Shown: positions 48,100-58,707 of the stretch, one piece after another
Layout of the letters: each line of letters opens with the position of its first letter
How positions within the stretch are numbered: the first letter of the stretch is position 1
NCBI GenBank assembly: GCA_000827495.1
Contig: KN817547.1
Coordinates: 252,725 to 316,724 of the forward strand
DNA length: 64,000 nucleotides
Origin: Hypholoma sublateritium FD-334 SS-4
Lineage: Eukaryota > Basidiomycota > Agaricomycetes > Agaricales > Strophariaceae
Direction: 5' to 3'
The notes under the pieces: generated by a model
Told to the model about the DNA's origin: nothing
Database searches by the model: none
The model's input: only the letters and a program-made list of their open reading frames with translations
Program-made: the position numbers and the translations under genes

Positions 48100-48316
48100 G
48101 GGCACAATGGCTCTGCGCTTAGCGCTTAGGCCTCAGGACTCCGTCATCGTCGCTCTCGCCCTGTTGCCGCCGCTCGAAGGGGACACGGGTGACGCACTAT
48201 CTGTGCTCGCTCAGAGCAGCGTTGCTCAGGTCGGCGGTGCGCCGCGTACCATAACGCGTGCTGCACCTGCGCCCCGCTGCCGCCGCTGTCGTGCACATGA
48301 TACGCATGTCCTCTGA
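48100..48316 (+). pseudogene. Relic fragment of the helical-repeat family
   Basis: The frame ALRLALRPQDSVIVALALLP continues LEGDTGDALSVLAQSSVAQV and stops at 48316. It is Leu/Ala-rich like the other relics. No intact gene context. Confidence 0.3.
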
Positions 48317-48784
48317 TGAGCCTCCTTCTCACGTACACCAGAGAAAGGCGCAAGCCCACGTCGCTTCCGGCGCTAAGTATCTGTAGAATTGAAGATAGTC
48401 AGTATGATCAGCCGCGTCGGCATTGTCGGCACGCAGCCGGCTGAGTGCTGTTAGGATGCCGACACGCCGTCAACTAACCTTGAGTACTTGAGTCTTGACC
48501 ACTCTGAGCCGTTCTCAAAGGCTCCAGTAGCTGTATAGGAAGATGTAATATATACATAGACTCTTATATAAAATAGTCGAGCACTTGGAAAAAGTAGCGC
48601 GGTTTCAGAAAAAATGTATCACGCAGGCCAAAAAAGAGCGCGCGGGGCAAAAATAGTAGCGTGCAAATCTAACATTTCTGCGACATTCTTTCTGACCTCG
48701 TTTTAGCTCACCTTTCAAGAAATAATAGCAAATGTGAGACAAAACCTTAGAAATATAGCGCAAAGTAAAAAGAATCTCGCATTT
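48317..48784. other. Spacer, no feature seen
   Basis: No gene. It holds whatever replaced the 3' end of the oxidoreductase relic. Confidence 0.45.
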
Positions 48785-49762
48785 TAGTTTTTGTACACTT
48801 TGAACGCCATACCAAAGCAGGCATGACGACTGCAAGTTTTCCCCCATCGGAGAGCAACTCCAAGCCCACTTTCTGCGTCTCGTTGCTGGAGATCGCGTCG
48901 TAAACGTAGGGGACCGATTTCTCGTTGGTGAGCTTCTTCACCTCTTTGATGAGATCGGCCTGGCTGAGGTTTCTGTCAAGAACGTCGGTTGCACCCAGCG
49001 ATTTGAGCCAGTCAGTGTTTTTAAGGCTGGCGGTGGTGATAATCGGAGAGAATCCGGAGATGCGGGCGAGCTGAAGGGCTATGTGCTGATCAGCTGCGTG
49101 TTCGCCATGATTGCCCCCACCTGCCACTCACCCATCTGTCCGACAGAGCTCGTGCCACCAGTAATGACTATAGGGATATCAGAGTACTTACCTCTGCCTT
49201 CCGCAGACACTGGTGGCGTGAGTCCTAGGCCGCGGGGTGTCTGGTTGTATAGCCCAATGTATGCTGCAGTAAGGACGCAGGGGATCGTTGCCGCTTCATC
49301 GAAAGTGATGCTGGGCGGGATCTTGTCAACGTCTCTGAGTAATCGCGTCCGGTAAGAGTAATTTCTGGATCACCTTTGCAGTGTTGGATGCGAAAGCCAC
49401 AATGTATTGCTGGAAGCTACCGCGGAGGGACTCGAAATGCGCTTGACCGAATCTTTGGATTGAAATCAACTTGACATGTGAAAAGGCTGCTTTCGTGTAC
49501 TCACACTCGATCGCCTACAGCGAAATCGGTAACTCCTTGGCCCAGCTCGACCACCTCGCCTGCTATGTAATATCAGGGAATTACGGGGTACTCTTTGAAA
49601 AAAAAAACCCCACTTGTGGATTTTCCAATCGACGGGGCTGAGGGAGGTTGCTTGAATCTTGATTAATATTTCCCCGGCGGCGGGCGAGCTAACAGCGATG
49701 TCTTTGACAACGAATTCGCCTTGTTTGACGGGGATGACGAATGCTTTTGCGGTGGCAGGCAT
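48785..49762 (-). pseudogene. Quinone-oxidoreductase/enoyl-reductase-like (MDR) gene, broken
   Basis: Minus strand, ATG 49762-49760. The MDR fold is recognisable: MPATAKAFVIPVKQGE, SLSPVDWKIHKWGFF, AGEVVELGQGVTDFAVGDRV, the cofactor-site segment IPIVITGGTSSVGQ, and DWLKSLGATDVLDRN. Three lesions are visible. A run of T/A after WKIHKW shifts the frame, a TGA interrupts the segment just before AGEVVELG, and the protein stops after GGKLAVVMPAL without the usual last 80 or so residues. Family knowledge: NADPH-dependent reductases, some acting in secondary metabolism. Confidence 0.75.
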
Positions 49763-50099
49763 GCTGAGCTGTGGTGTGTCTTGGGGTGTCTGACGATACG
49801 TTCATTTGGCTCTTGTATTTATGTATACGCAGCTAGAACATTGGAAAAACTCCGCGCCCTACATTGCCACTTGGTCAGCGAAGTTCGCAAACATGACGAT
49901 GTTAGACGATGCCGCAACCTATTTGATATCGACATTGATAAGCAAGTGACGAATCAGCTCAAACAAATGGTAATCGTCTTGTTTCATCGCACACGGAACT
50001 CATGATGGCCGCGCTGAGTTCGTAGAAGATGGTGAACGAAAGAAATGCGGTGGATTCAGGGTATGTGGCACGAGGAGCAAATTTCAAGCAAACTTTGAA

Positions 50100-50142
<43 letters not shown>

Positions 50143-50323
50143 CGTTTTGTTGGAAATTGATTTCGTGTTGGAAAGTTGGAGGGCATCTGGATATTGGAAA
50201 GAGCGCCATCAAAAGTGCGGCGATCAGTGCGGCGGCAATTGCCGTCGCACTCTCGTGACATCATCGGCCTGAGCGAGTCGCGACTCGGACTCGCTCCGAT
50301 CCTCTTGCCCTCCTCTATTTAAC
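49763..50323. repeat. Spacer with a 41-nt poly(T) run
   Basis: T50102 to T50142 is an uninterrupted run of 41 T. No gene is seen in the rest of the spacer. It may be the poly(A) end of a retroposed minus-strand sequence or an unstable homopolymer. Confidence 0.7.
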
Positions 50324-50894
50324 ATGAGCTTTCTGGATGCTATGGAGGCCATTAAAAGGCATCCCTACCTTAGATCTCTCACACTCGACAACATATTCCT
50401 GTATTCACGGCTTGTGAGCCACCTCAAACGGGATATCTTGCAGCCGCAGCCTTTGCATCAGAGCGATGCTGTCTCGGCCCCTGAAATTCTGCCACCCAGC
50501 ATCGTCTGTTTCTTCAGCGAGGCTATGGTTATACCTCTCAACTTCNTTCAAGATAGCTGGGNTATTCTGAAGGACTNCATCTGGAATTGCAAGAAAGTGC
50601 CGCTGAGTAAGGATGACTATGAGATATTTAAGGTCTTCGGCTGGGATAAAGGGCTCTGTAAGTTGATTTTATACGTGTGTCGGTAGGCCCCTGTGTATGA
50701 GTTGTCTAAATACATCAGCTATAGCTGCATTAACCCTATTTCCACCGTCGGATACATGTCTGAATGACGCATGCACGAATACTAAGCCTCTGAAAAGTCT
50801 GACCAGCAGATTTGGGAAATACATAATGATATTTACACGGCCAACACTGTACGTCTACAATCAGCTCGCTAATGCCAATTTATTGATAACTTGA
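50324..50894 (+). pseudogene. KDZ-transposon-associated cysteine-cluster (CxC5/6-like) protein, truncated
   Basis: Exon 50324-50657 encodes MSFLDAMEAIKRHPYLRSLT, LPPSIVCFFSEAMVIPLNF and CKKVPLSKDDYEIFKVFGWD. A canonical intron (50658-50724) leads to FPPSDTCLNDACTNTKPLKS. This is the N-terminal part of the cysteine-cluster proteins tied to Kyakuja-Dileera-Zisupton transposases, from family memory. Homology is lost soon after TSR, and the frame stops at 50892-50894. Three single ambiguous bases (50546, 50562, 50579) lie inside. It is a fragment with no transposase core. Confidence 0.65.
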
Positions 50895-51127
50895 CATACC
50901 TGAAGATAGTGTTGACCGGGGTGCTTTCCACCCTTCACTAATTTGACATTCAACAAGCCGTTGCATACTGGGCAGAGGCAAGGTCCGTCGATGGTCTGCT
51001 TCATTTCGAGTCGGGTGTTTCTTGGTAAATTGTACAGAATTACGGAAGCGTCAAGGAAGTCGTAAAGGGCGTAAAAGGCGTCGTGGGTCGTAAGGTAAGG
51101 AATATGAAGAAGAGGGAGCGCAGACAA
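50893..51127 (-). pseudogene. Small zinc-ribbon (GRF-like) protein fragment
   Basis: The minus-strand frame lacks an ATG in its first part (LPLLHIPYLTTHDAFYALYD) and continues MKQTIDGPCLCPVCNGLLNV and GGKHPGQHYL up to a GTATGT donor near 50895. The CxxC plus G-H-x-G-x-x-Y pattern is reminiscent of GRF zinc ribbons. It abuts the KDZ fragment, so one probably truncated the other. Confidence 0.4.
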
Positions 51128-52075
51128 TAAATTATGACTCTATGAGAGGGACATGTCGAGGTTGCTCTCGCCCGACAAACGAACTGTACACGTGCTGCGC
51201 GGCCATTGCCGCCGCACACACCGGCGGTCATGATCGCCGGTGTTTCCAAAATCCAGATTTACTGGAAAGTTGAGTATCATGTGTGGTATTCAAACTTCGA
51301 TGTTCTCTGTTGGAGGCGGAAGTGGCGAGAGGCGGGCGTATAGCCGGGGCCCGGGATCAGGCGGGCGCCGGGCGGGCGGCGAGGTCGTGCGAAGGTGTGT
51401 CACGTGCTGTAAAAACTTTTGAAGGTTGCTTTGTTCCTCGATTTTTCATCCTTTGAAGTTTGGAATCTGAAAGCCTTCTCCATGTGCTGATGCGTCTCCG
51501 ACCCTACACATATTCCCGACGAATTCTACCCACTGCATTGATAGACGCCCGTATCTCTCAACGACTCAGATTCTGGCCATCTAATCTATCAATGTCAACC
51601 GCTCTGGGGCCGGCCCATCGCTTGGAATGCGGTACTTGGAACGCAGTAAGCCCAATTAGCGCTAACAATACATAGTGACAGCTCAAGAGTCAAAAGTGGT
51701 GGCGCGTCTGCAGCGGCAACAGCAGAGCACGGGGGTTACTCCGCGGAAGTCGGCGTTGACACAAGCGTACTGATAGCGGCAGATCCTGACTCTGAACGAC
51801 GGGACGTGGACGGGAGGGTGGGGAGCAACTCCGAGCGAGTGTTCATATATGTTGACTCAGGCGAAAGCTTCCCCACAGGTGCAGCCCGTCCTAGCTGCCT
51901 GGGCCTGAGCGACGAGGGATGCGATGAGTGCTTGAGTACTAGTGGCTATCGGGCGCACGAGAGGCGCACGGTGGACGCGTCGCTACCTCCGATATGGTAT
52001 CGGTGTTCTCCTTTTGACCAGCTGGTACGCTGCCATCCATACCACTGTCTTCTCTGGAGTCTGAATAGAGCGCTT
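51128..52075. other. Spacer, no gene recognised
   Basis: Short frames only. No repeats other than the hairpin that follows. Confidence 0.45.
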
Positions 52076-52144
52076 ACGCCAACAGGCTGGAGAAGGCTGG
52101 AGCCACAGAATCTGTGGCTCCAGCCTTCTCCAGCCTGTTGGCGT
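52076..52144. repeat. Perfect palindrome, 34-bp arms with a 1-nt centre
   Basis: 52076-52109 is the exact reverse complement of 52111-52144, with A52110 between them. The pairing breaks at the next base on both sides. Each arm also holds an internal direct repeat (GGCTGGAGAAGGCTGGAG). Confidence 0.95.
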
Positions 52145-52900
52145 CACGCGACAACTGCGGCCCTGCGAGGCTAGCCTTGGCCTGGAACACAATCATCACG
52201 CAATTAGCGCCCACGTTCGGATTGTCAATCATGCGCGGGGGATCCTCGGATAAACTTTGCGAGGGGTGTTATCAATGGTCTCCAGGAAAGTTAACGACGA
52301 GCGACACCTTTTGTCTGTATGATATGGGCAACCAATAAATCCAGGACGGCCGCCGTGCATACAGCAGTGTTTCCGAAAATATGTTGACTGCTGTGGGAAT
52401 TGGTTAGACGGGGATCACGAAATCTGACGGTCCGGTCTTGCTGTCGAAGGGGTGACAAGAGAAGTATCCTCAAATCATAGTTCTCGGAGCCGTACCACGA
52501 ATAGATGAATTTCCGGCGCTAATTTAAATGCCCTTCTCTACGCTACGTCGAGGACACGCGGAGTGGAAAAGGTTGCAGACTACTCAGCGTTGCGCAGTTT
52601 CATTTATGCATGGTACCCTCTGACTTATTAATATTTCTGTTCCGCCCCAGTTCGCCCTTCGTTAGTTATCGATATCCGTCATTCACGTTCTACAGCCGCG
52701 AATGCGGGTCCGCTGGATACTTTCCATGCAATCTTATTGCTAAATATAGCCACTGACGGTGGTGGTGGTAGCGCGTGAACTTTTCGTTACAATACTGGTC
52801 GACTTCACCTTCATTTGCTACACCGTGCGACCGGTGGTGACGACGACATCTGCGAGTTCGTGCGTGTTAGTTGACAGGTAACTGTACATCAGGGTATTTA
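52145..52900. other. Spacer, no gene recognised
   Basis: Nothing supported. A possible small terminal exon of the gene suggested by the next entry could lie near 52835-52865. Confidence 0.4.
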
Positions 52901-52944
52901 TGTAATATATAGAGCCGCCTTTCTGAAAGGCAATAGATAGAGAA

Positions 52945-53105
52945 GAAACATACCACATCATGATTCTTTGCAAGCTTGTGCAGTGTTTTCACGCACTTCA
53001 GATAACGATAAGGCGCCTCCAACGGCCACGGGAAAGTTAGGCCCGACATGTACTTGATCTGGTCTCTTACGGCATTGATATAGCTTTGGATGTAGCAAGT
53101 CCTCT
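52945..53105 (-). other. Orphan coding-like exon
   Basis: On the minus strand the frame SYINAVRDQIKYMSGLTFPW continues PLEAPYRYLKCVKTLHKLAK NHDV and meets a GTATGT donor near 52952. Coding character is high, but I recognise neither the protein nor convincing flanking exons. An ATG at about 53211 upstream could be its start. Confidence 0.3.
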
Positions 53106-54502
53106 GAAGCGACAGAGATCACTGCGTGTCCATGATTCACGGTATTATGCGGCATGGCGAGTCTGGTTTTCCCCCAAACGGCCTACATATCAATTTGTCC
53201 TGAGAAGCCATGGTTTGCTCCGAATTTACAGGACTCAAGTCCGTTCTAAACTCTTCTCTCTCGCCAGATTTGTTGTATCCCAAACTTTCTGCGAGCGTGA
53301 AGAAAGTCGGTAATTGGAAAAATTGCGCAAGAACCACAGATTCCGAACAAGAGCACGGAAAAAGAGAGTTCGGTAGACGGATGGTAAATTATTTACTTGT
53401 ACAGACTAGGAAATTTGGCACCGAGAAAAATGTACTGTCCTTGAGCACTTAACTCAACTGACAGCCTCGTCTGTTCCCTGCACCTCTATCATGTGGTAAA
53501 TAAAAAGTACACGCCAAAAGCATATACTCTATACAGTCTTACAGCAGCATTACTGTATACTATTGTTGATCAACTCTAATCGAGAATGATCAACTTCTAA
53601 ACTCGAACGGTGTTTTTGATGTCCCTGAATGCCGAATTCCACTGGGCAGAAGAGAGGAGGCACACCCGGGCACTTCACGTGGCCGATGATATGTGACCGC
53701 AGGCACCTTTACATATAGGTAAAGCATGCAAGTTTAGATTTCCAAGCGGGTCTCGTGAAGGTCTAAGGACACGATAAATTCCAAACAGCCCGAGAATGCA
53801 AGTCATCCCCCGAAGTCGAAGGACAGAGCCAAAGTAGAGATATGTAGCAATATTTTTATTTATCCAAAGGGATAGCAAAATGAGAACTTTTTGAAGAGGA
53901 TCATATGAAGTAAATGCTGATAGATATTCTTAAACCAAGTGTGTTCGTAGGCCGAGCGCTCTTCCGTCACTATGTCCCCGCTGCAAGAAATCTTGCGTGT
54001 GAAATCTGTCTCGTTCTGTGAAATAGGCGCCCATTCAGGGTCTCTGAGCAAACGACGAAAAAGTCACAAATTATGCCATACCGACCTTTAGTTGCAGATA
54101 ATGCTGGTAGTATTATATATAACATGATCTCTATTGTCCGGATAAGAGATAAAATGTCGCTATTCCTTATAGCTCAATGATGCCAGGACAGTCGTATTGG
54201 ATTTGATCTACTGTACCGGATGTACCGTATAGACTCGGACGGTTAAAAATTGCGTGCTGATTTTATCATCTCAGTCGCTAAAGCTGGTATGTAGCTGTAC
54301 TATTTTTTGGTATTCCTGAACGGCCCCGCTTTAGGCTCCTGTTAAGATCTGTTCTGGTTTGCGCAATCCGATGTCGGTGGTGACTCTAAAACATCGAACA
54401 ACATCCAAATATCGGAAATACCGGTGAACCAACTCCATATTTATCGACATCTTTCAGACATATAAGTACTGGACGAGTGAGGCACATTCAATCTCACCGT
54501 AC
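53106..54502. other. Intergenic, terpene synthase upstream region
   Basis: No gene seen. It should contain the promoter of the intact terpene synthase. AT-rich. Confidence 0.5.
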
Positions 54503-55815
54503 ATGCATACACATTCTCCAATGGCTTTATCTAATAGCAACTCTACTACCGCGACTGTAACTCTCCCAGACACATTGAGATTCTGGCCCTGGCAGCGACA
54601 CATAAACCCTCACTACTCTGCCTGCAAAAAGGCGTCATCGGAGTGGTGCGAGTCATTCAAAGCTTTCAGCCCCCAAGCCCAGAGGGCATTCAATAAATGC
54701 GACTTCAGTAATTACATTCCTCTATCATCACGAAAGAACAGACGATACTAAGCTGCCCCTTGAAGATCTCCTTGCCTCCTTGGCTTACCCACTTCTCGAT
54801 AAAGGTCACTCCCTCTTTTTCCCAAATTATAGAAACAATTGAACAACTGCCTTCAGACGGTTGCAGGATTGGCTGTGATTTAATGAACTTATTTTTTATC
54901 ATCGACGAGCACACCGATATCGCAAGTGCCGAAACAGCACGTACCCAGGCAAATATTATAATGGAAGCAATCCGTGACCCGGAGATGCCGCGGTCAGAAA
55001 ATGAATGGGTTGGGGGTAAAGCAGCCCAGCAGTGAGTATACAACACAACCCCCATCCTATTCATATCAATATTCATGTATATAGGTTCTGGCTTAACGCG
55101 ACGAAGTCGGCAACACCCTCCGCTCACCGCAGATTTATTGACGCATTCCAGATGTACATGGATGCTGTGGTACAGCAAGCTGCTGACAGAAGCAAAAACT
55201 ACGTTCGCGACATTGATGACTACTTCGTCGTTCGCAGAGATACCATCGGTGCCAAACCGTCGTTTGCAATCTGCGAGCTATACTTGAACCTGCCTGATTC
55301 GGTCATGGAACATCCAGTGATCATGAAGCTGACTGAGCTTTGCATCGATGTTATCATAATTGGTAACGACTTATGTTCTTATAAAGTCGAGTAAGTATTC
55401 GAATTTTCTCGGGCAATGGTCTACTACTAACACAAGTCTATAGACACGAGCACGGTGATGACGGGCATAACCTTATCACAGTAGTGATGAACCAATTCAA
55501 AATAACTCCGCAAGAAGCTATGAATTATATCTCAGATCTACACGACAAGCTCGCGGTCCAATTTTTGGATGAATGGAAGAACATTCCGACTTTCGGAGGG
55601 CCGCTTGACCTTGAGGTCAGAACCTATTGCCATGGGTTGGGCAACTGGGTCCGAGCGAATGATTCGTGGAGCTTTGAGGTTCGTTGGAACAGGTTCAACT
55701 TGCTTTTGGAGAACAATTCTGACACAAAAATTAGAGCGAGCGCTACTTTGGAAAGCGAGGGATTGAAATCCAGACAACTCGGCAGATAGAAATGAATATC
55801 CAGAGTCACCTCTAG
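54503..55815 (+). CDS. Sesquiterpene synthase (basidiomycete trichodiene-synthase-like family)
   Basis: Six exons (54503-54707, 54766-54804, 54857-55031, 55085-55390, 55444-55678, 55735-55815) give 346 aa. The start region has [12 protein letters not shown], typical of the family. The first metal-binding motif is DEHTD (in [16 protein letters not shown]), the second is the NSE triad in [18 protein letters not shown], and the effector Arg is in [11 protein letters not shown]. The last intron (55679-55734) restores the C-terminal RY pair in [12 protein letters not shown]. Everything needed for catalysis seems present. Family knowledge: these class I enzymes cyclise farnesyl diphosphate with Mg2+. 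The product cannot be read from the sequence; a protoilludene-type product is only one possibility. MALSNSN at 54521 is an alternative start. Confidence 0.92.
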
Positions 55816-56408
55816 CATCATCTGACTTGTAATTATTAGAGATTGTGAAACACGTACTGTTATAGAATTGTATCTGAACCGCACTTAAGAAAGGACGAGA
55901 TCTTGATCCGTCTTGTAAGGTGGTCGTCTATAAAAAGTTTGAAAATACGGGCTCAGTACCTAGTGCACGTGAGATCGTGCCATGAATTTCTTCTAGTTAC
56001 AGTTCGTCGACCACTTTGTGTTTGTATTCTGGAATGTGGCTGGATCGTGCAGTTAAGCATTGACCGGTTGAGCCATTCGTTTGTTGTTTCCTACTCCCGA
56101 AGATCGTGTTTTATGTCATTAGCATCTCTCAGGTCAAGCCTCAGTAAGTTGTAACGGTGGCCACAGCCGGACTTCCGCTCCCAGGAGTTATCCGTGTGCG
56201 TACACATGCCATCAGTGTAATGATTACCTTCTATATCATGCCCCTTGTCCATATTGTATTTGGGGCGTATATGACTGCTGTGGCCTCAGATGCTCTCGCA
56301 CTTCGTGGCAATACCATCAAACTTTCGCCATCAGTTTCTTAAAGACCCTGCTGCCTTGTCTTGAGCTGCTACATTCTGCATCTACGTAACTGCTGAAATC
56401 TGCTCCCT
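55816..56408. other. Intergenic, no feature seen
   Basis: 3' region of the terpene synthase; nothing recognised. Confidence 0.45.
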
Positions 56409-56720
56409 TTAAATTATTTCCAGCTGGTCAGCTGATCTCAGTCTCACTGGAATTTTTATTTCAAGTACCTCGTTTATGCGTGCTGTTCCATTCAAAAAGA
56501 CGCGCACAAAGGAATTGTCGCATATACATGTAGGAAGATAAGCAACTTGGCCTACAGGTAGATCGTAATACTTCTCCAAAGAAGCATTTTTATCGATTAT
56601 GCCGCGAAATGTAGCGTAATTAAATATTCGATCTGCGGCTTCGTCGACGGATTTACCTGTAAGTGGCGGCCGCCCAATCCCAATAAAGGAGTCCCTTTGG
56701 TAGTTTTTGAAGACGTCCAA
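56409..56720 (-). other. Unidentified open frame (103 codons)
   Basis: Contains GIGRPPLTGKSVDEAADRIF and FRGIIDKNASLEKYYDLPVG and looks coding by composition. There is no credible start, and the first and last codons are set only by stops. It may be one exon or a relic. Family not recognised. Confidence 0.3.
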
Positions 56721-56997
56721 CGAAATTCAATCTGCGCGTGGGCTCTCGAGTAATATTCCAGGCGCTGTCAGTTCCGCGACACACCCGACCGTTGAGACGT
56801 GTATGTACTTATGTTCCCACTGATCATGACGAACATGCCATTTTTAGTACGTTCATGGTAATTAATTAATTTCTGTATTATTAGGTTGGTGAAGTAAGAA
56901 ATTCTATTAGCCTATCCAGATACAGGAGGGCTTCAGAGGTTCTTGATGTTCACTTATTACGACAAGTTCATGGTAGTACTACAAATAGGCGCATGGG

Positions 56998-57958
56998 TTG
57001 CAACAATATGCCGAGGCATTTAGCGTTGGCGGGAACCACGCGGCAGGATTTTTGATTTCGCACTTGCCTTCCGCACTAAATTCGCACAGGCCAATTCCCA
57101 AATCTGGACGGGTTCCAGCTGAAATGATCAGTACTGTGCTTGCTCAGTGCGCGCTGGCCAAGCGCTGGCTACAGCGTTCCCCAAGCCCAATTCCCTTCCA
57201 GATCAATCTTGTATAGTACTATATATGTTTCAGTGACAACATATGCATTAATTTATGTAGTTCTAATAAGCCTACCAGTTTCTTAGATTAATCTAACAAG
57301 CTGGGATTTGGCTGGGATGATATCACGTCCAGATAATGCATTTTGTTCCTTTCCCCAACCTTTCCCAGACAAAAAGGCTTTGGTGGATCCAAAGATGATA
57401 TTATATTGGAGATCTTAGATCACTTAAAACATACCACATCTACCATGGCTTGGCTACTGCTGGAGGAGACACTTCGTGCAACACAGGTTGCTATAAATAA
57501 ACTTGAAATAAACACAAAATAAACACGAACACAAAAAACCGACACGAAGGTTGGGGAATGGAAACATATCTCGGACAATTTACTATGTTTTTTTCGCGTG
57601 ATAAAAACATTTTGGGAGAATATATTTCTGGGTAAACTGTCATAGAAAGTTGAAATNCACTCTATGTTTCTATAAGCACCTCGAAAGCACTTCAATTTTT
57701 CAGAAAAACAAGACATACCAGTCCATTTTTTGCTCAAAACCTCTTAGAGATTTACTGTATAACATAACATCAACCATTATTAACAGACAACTCATGTATT
57801 CATCTCCATCCTCGCTTCAAAAGGCTCTCCAACGAGCTCGATGCTTACCGTGAGAACCGTATCGGACAAAACTGACGTCGGTCAGAAGTGCAAAATCATT
57901 TGACGTTGGGAAATCCTGCCGCGTTGTTCCCGCCAACCTTAGGCATTCCCGGTTGCAC
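56998..57958. mobile_element. Element with inverted-repeat ends (MITE-like)
   Basis: About 55-70 nt at 56998-57066 are repeated in inverted orientation at 57885-57958. Both contain GTTGGCGGGAAC, ACGCGGCAGGATTT and a nearby TTTCGCAC/TTTTGCAC. The interior is AT-rich and has no transposase-like frame. The outer ends are imperfect and no target-site duplication could be fixed by eye. Confidence 0.5.
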
Positions 57959-58600
57959 ACAACTGATTGAATGATTAAAAAATTTAGACATATAGTTGAC
58001 TTCCTTGAAAACATATTCAAGGACTACATATGGTCTTTACTTCGGGAGATACTTGATCGATACTTGATTTCGTTGTGGATAAGGTGACATCGGCTGTGTG
58101 GCACAAACGGACTGCCTAAAAGAGACTAAGGTACGTTGAAAGTGATGGCATCCGAATTTGGAAGTGTGTTTATGAGCACCGCCTGTTTTGGCCTTCAACC
58201 GCGCTTTGATGTGCGCCAGCGCATGCTTTCCTCAGAAACATCAGAAACCAACGCTTTCTCTCTGCATGAGATACCTGTTCCCCAAGCGCCTCTATGACAT
58301 CTGCTTGTTCTTTCTCTTGGGTACTAATTGTGGCTTGGATGCTCTGTTTCTCGCCGAAATCACTCGAGCGGATCGCCGCGGCAACAGGTCACTTACAGCA
58401 ACAGCCCGACTTCAAAGACTCGGAGAGAGACGTCATGGCTTTCTTCTTTGCCGGAGCTCGTGTGATGGCACTTCTCGCGCCCTTCAGAATCTAGAAATCC
58501 CACAGAGATGCCTCGGTATGGCCGGACGCCTACACTGATTTGCGTCCGCATTTGGAAACCCCCTTGTCCGCCCCCTTGCCTAGCGACCTTGAGAGCTACC
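57959..58600. other. Intergenic, upstream of the secreted-peptide gene
   Basis: A 116-codon open frame at 58188-58538 has no motif and is probably not coding. The region should contain the promoter of the next gene. Confidence 0.4.
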
Positions 58601-58607
58601 TATAAAT
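58601..58607 (+). promoter_or_regulatory. TATA box of the secreted-peptide gene
   Basis: TATAAAT lies 107 nt before the ATG at 58708, with a CT-rich tract (CTCCCCTCTTC) between them. Confidence 0.5.
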
Positions 58608-58707
58608 CCAAGCCGAACTACGGTGCCTTCTAGTAGGCTCCTAGTGCATCCCAGCTCCGCAGGCAAATTCCCTACTCCCCTCTTCGAGACCATCCACACC
58701 AGCCAAG

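Noticed and set aside
49150..49200. 24-nt intron in the MDR relic (GTAAGT...TAG)
   Set aside because: Too short to splice. Reading through gives KYSDIPIVITGG, which matches the family.
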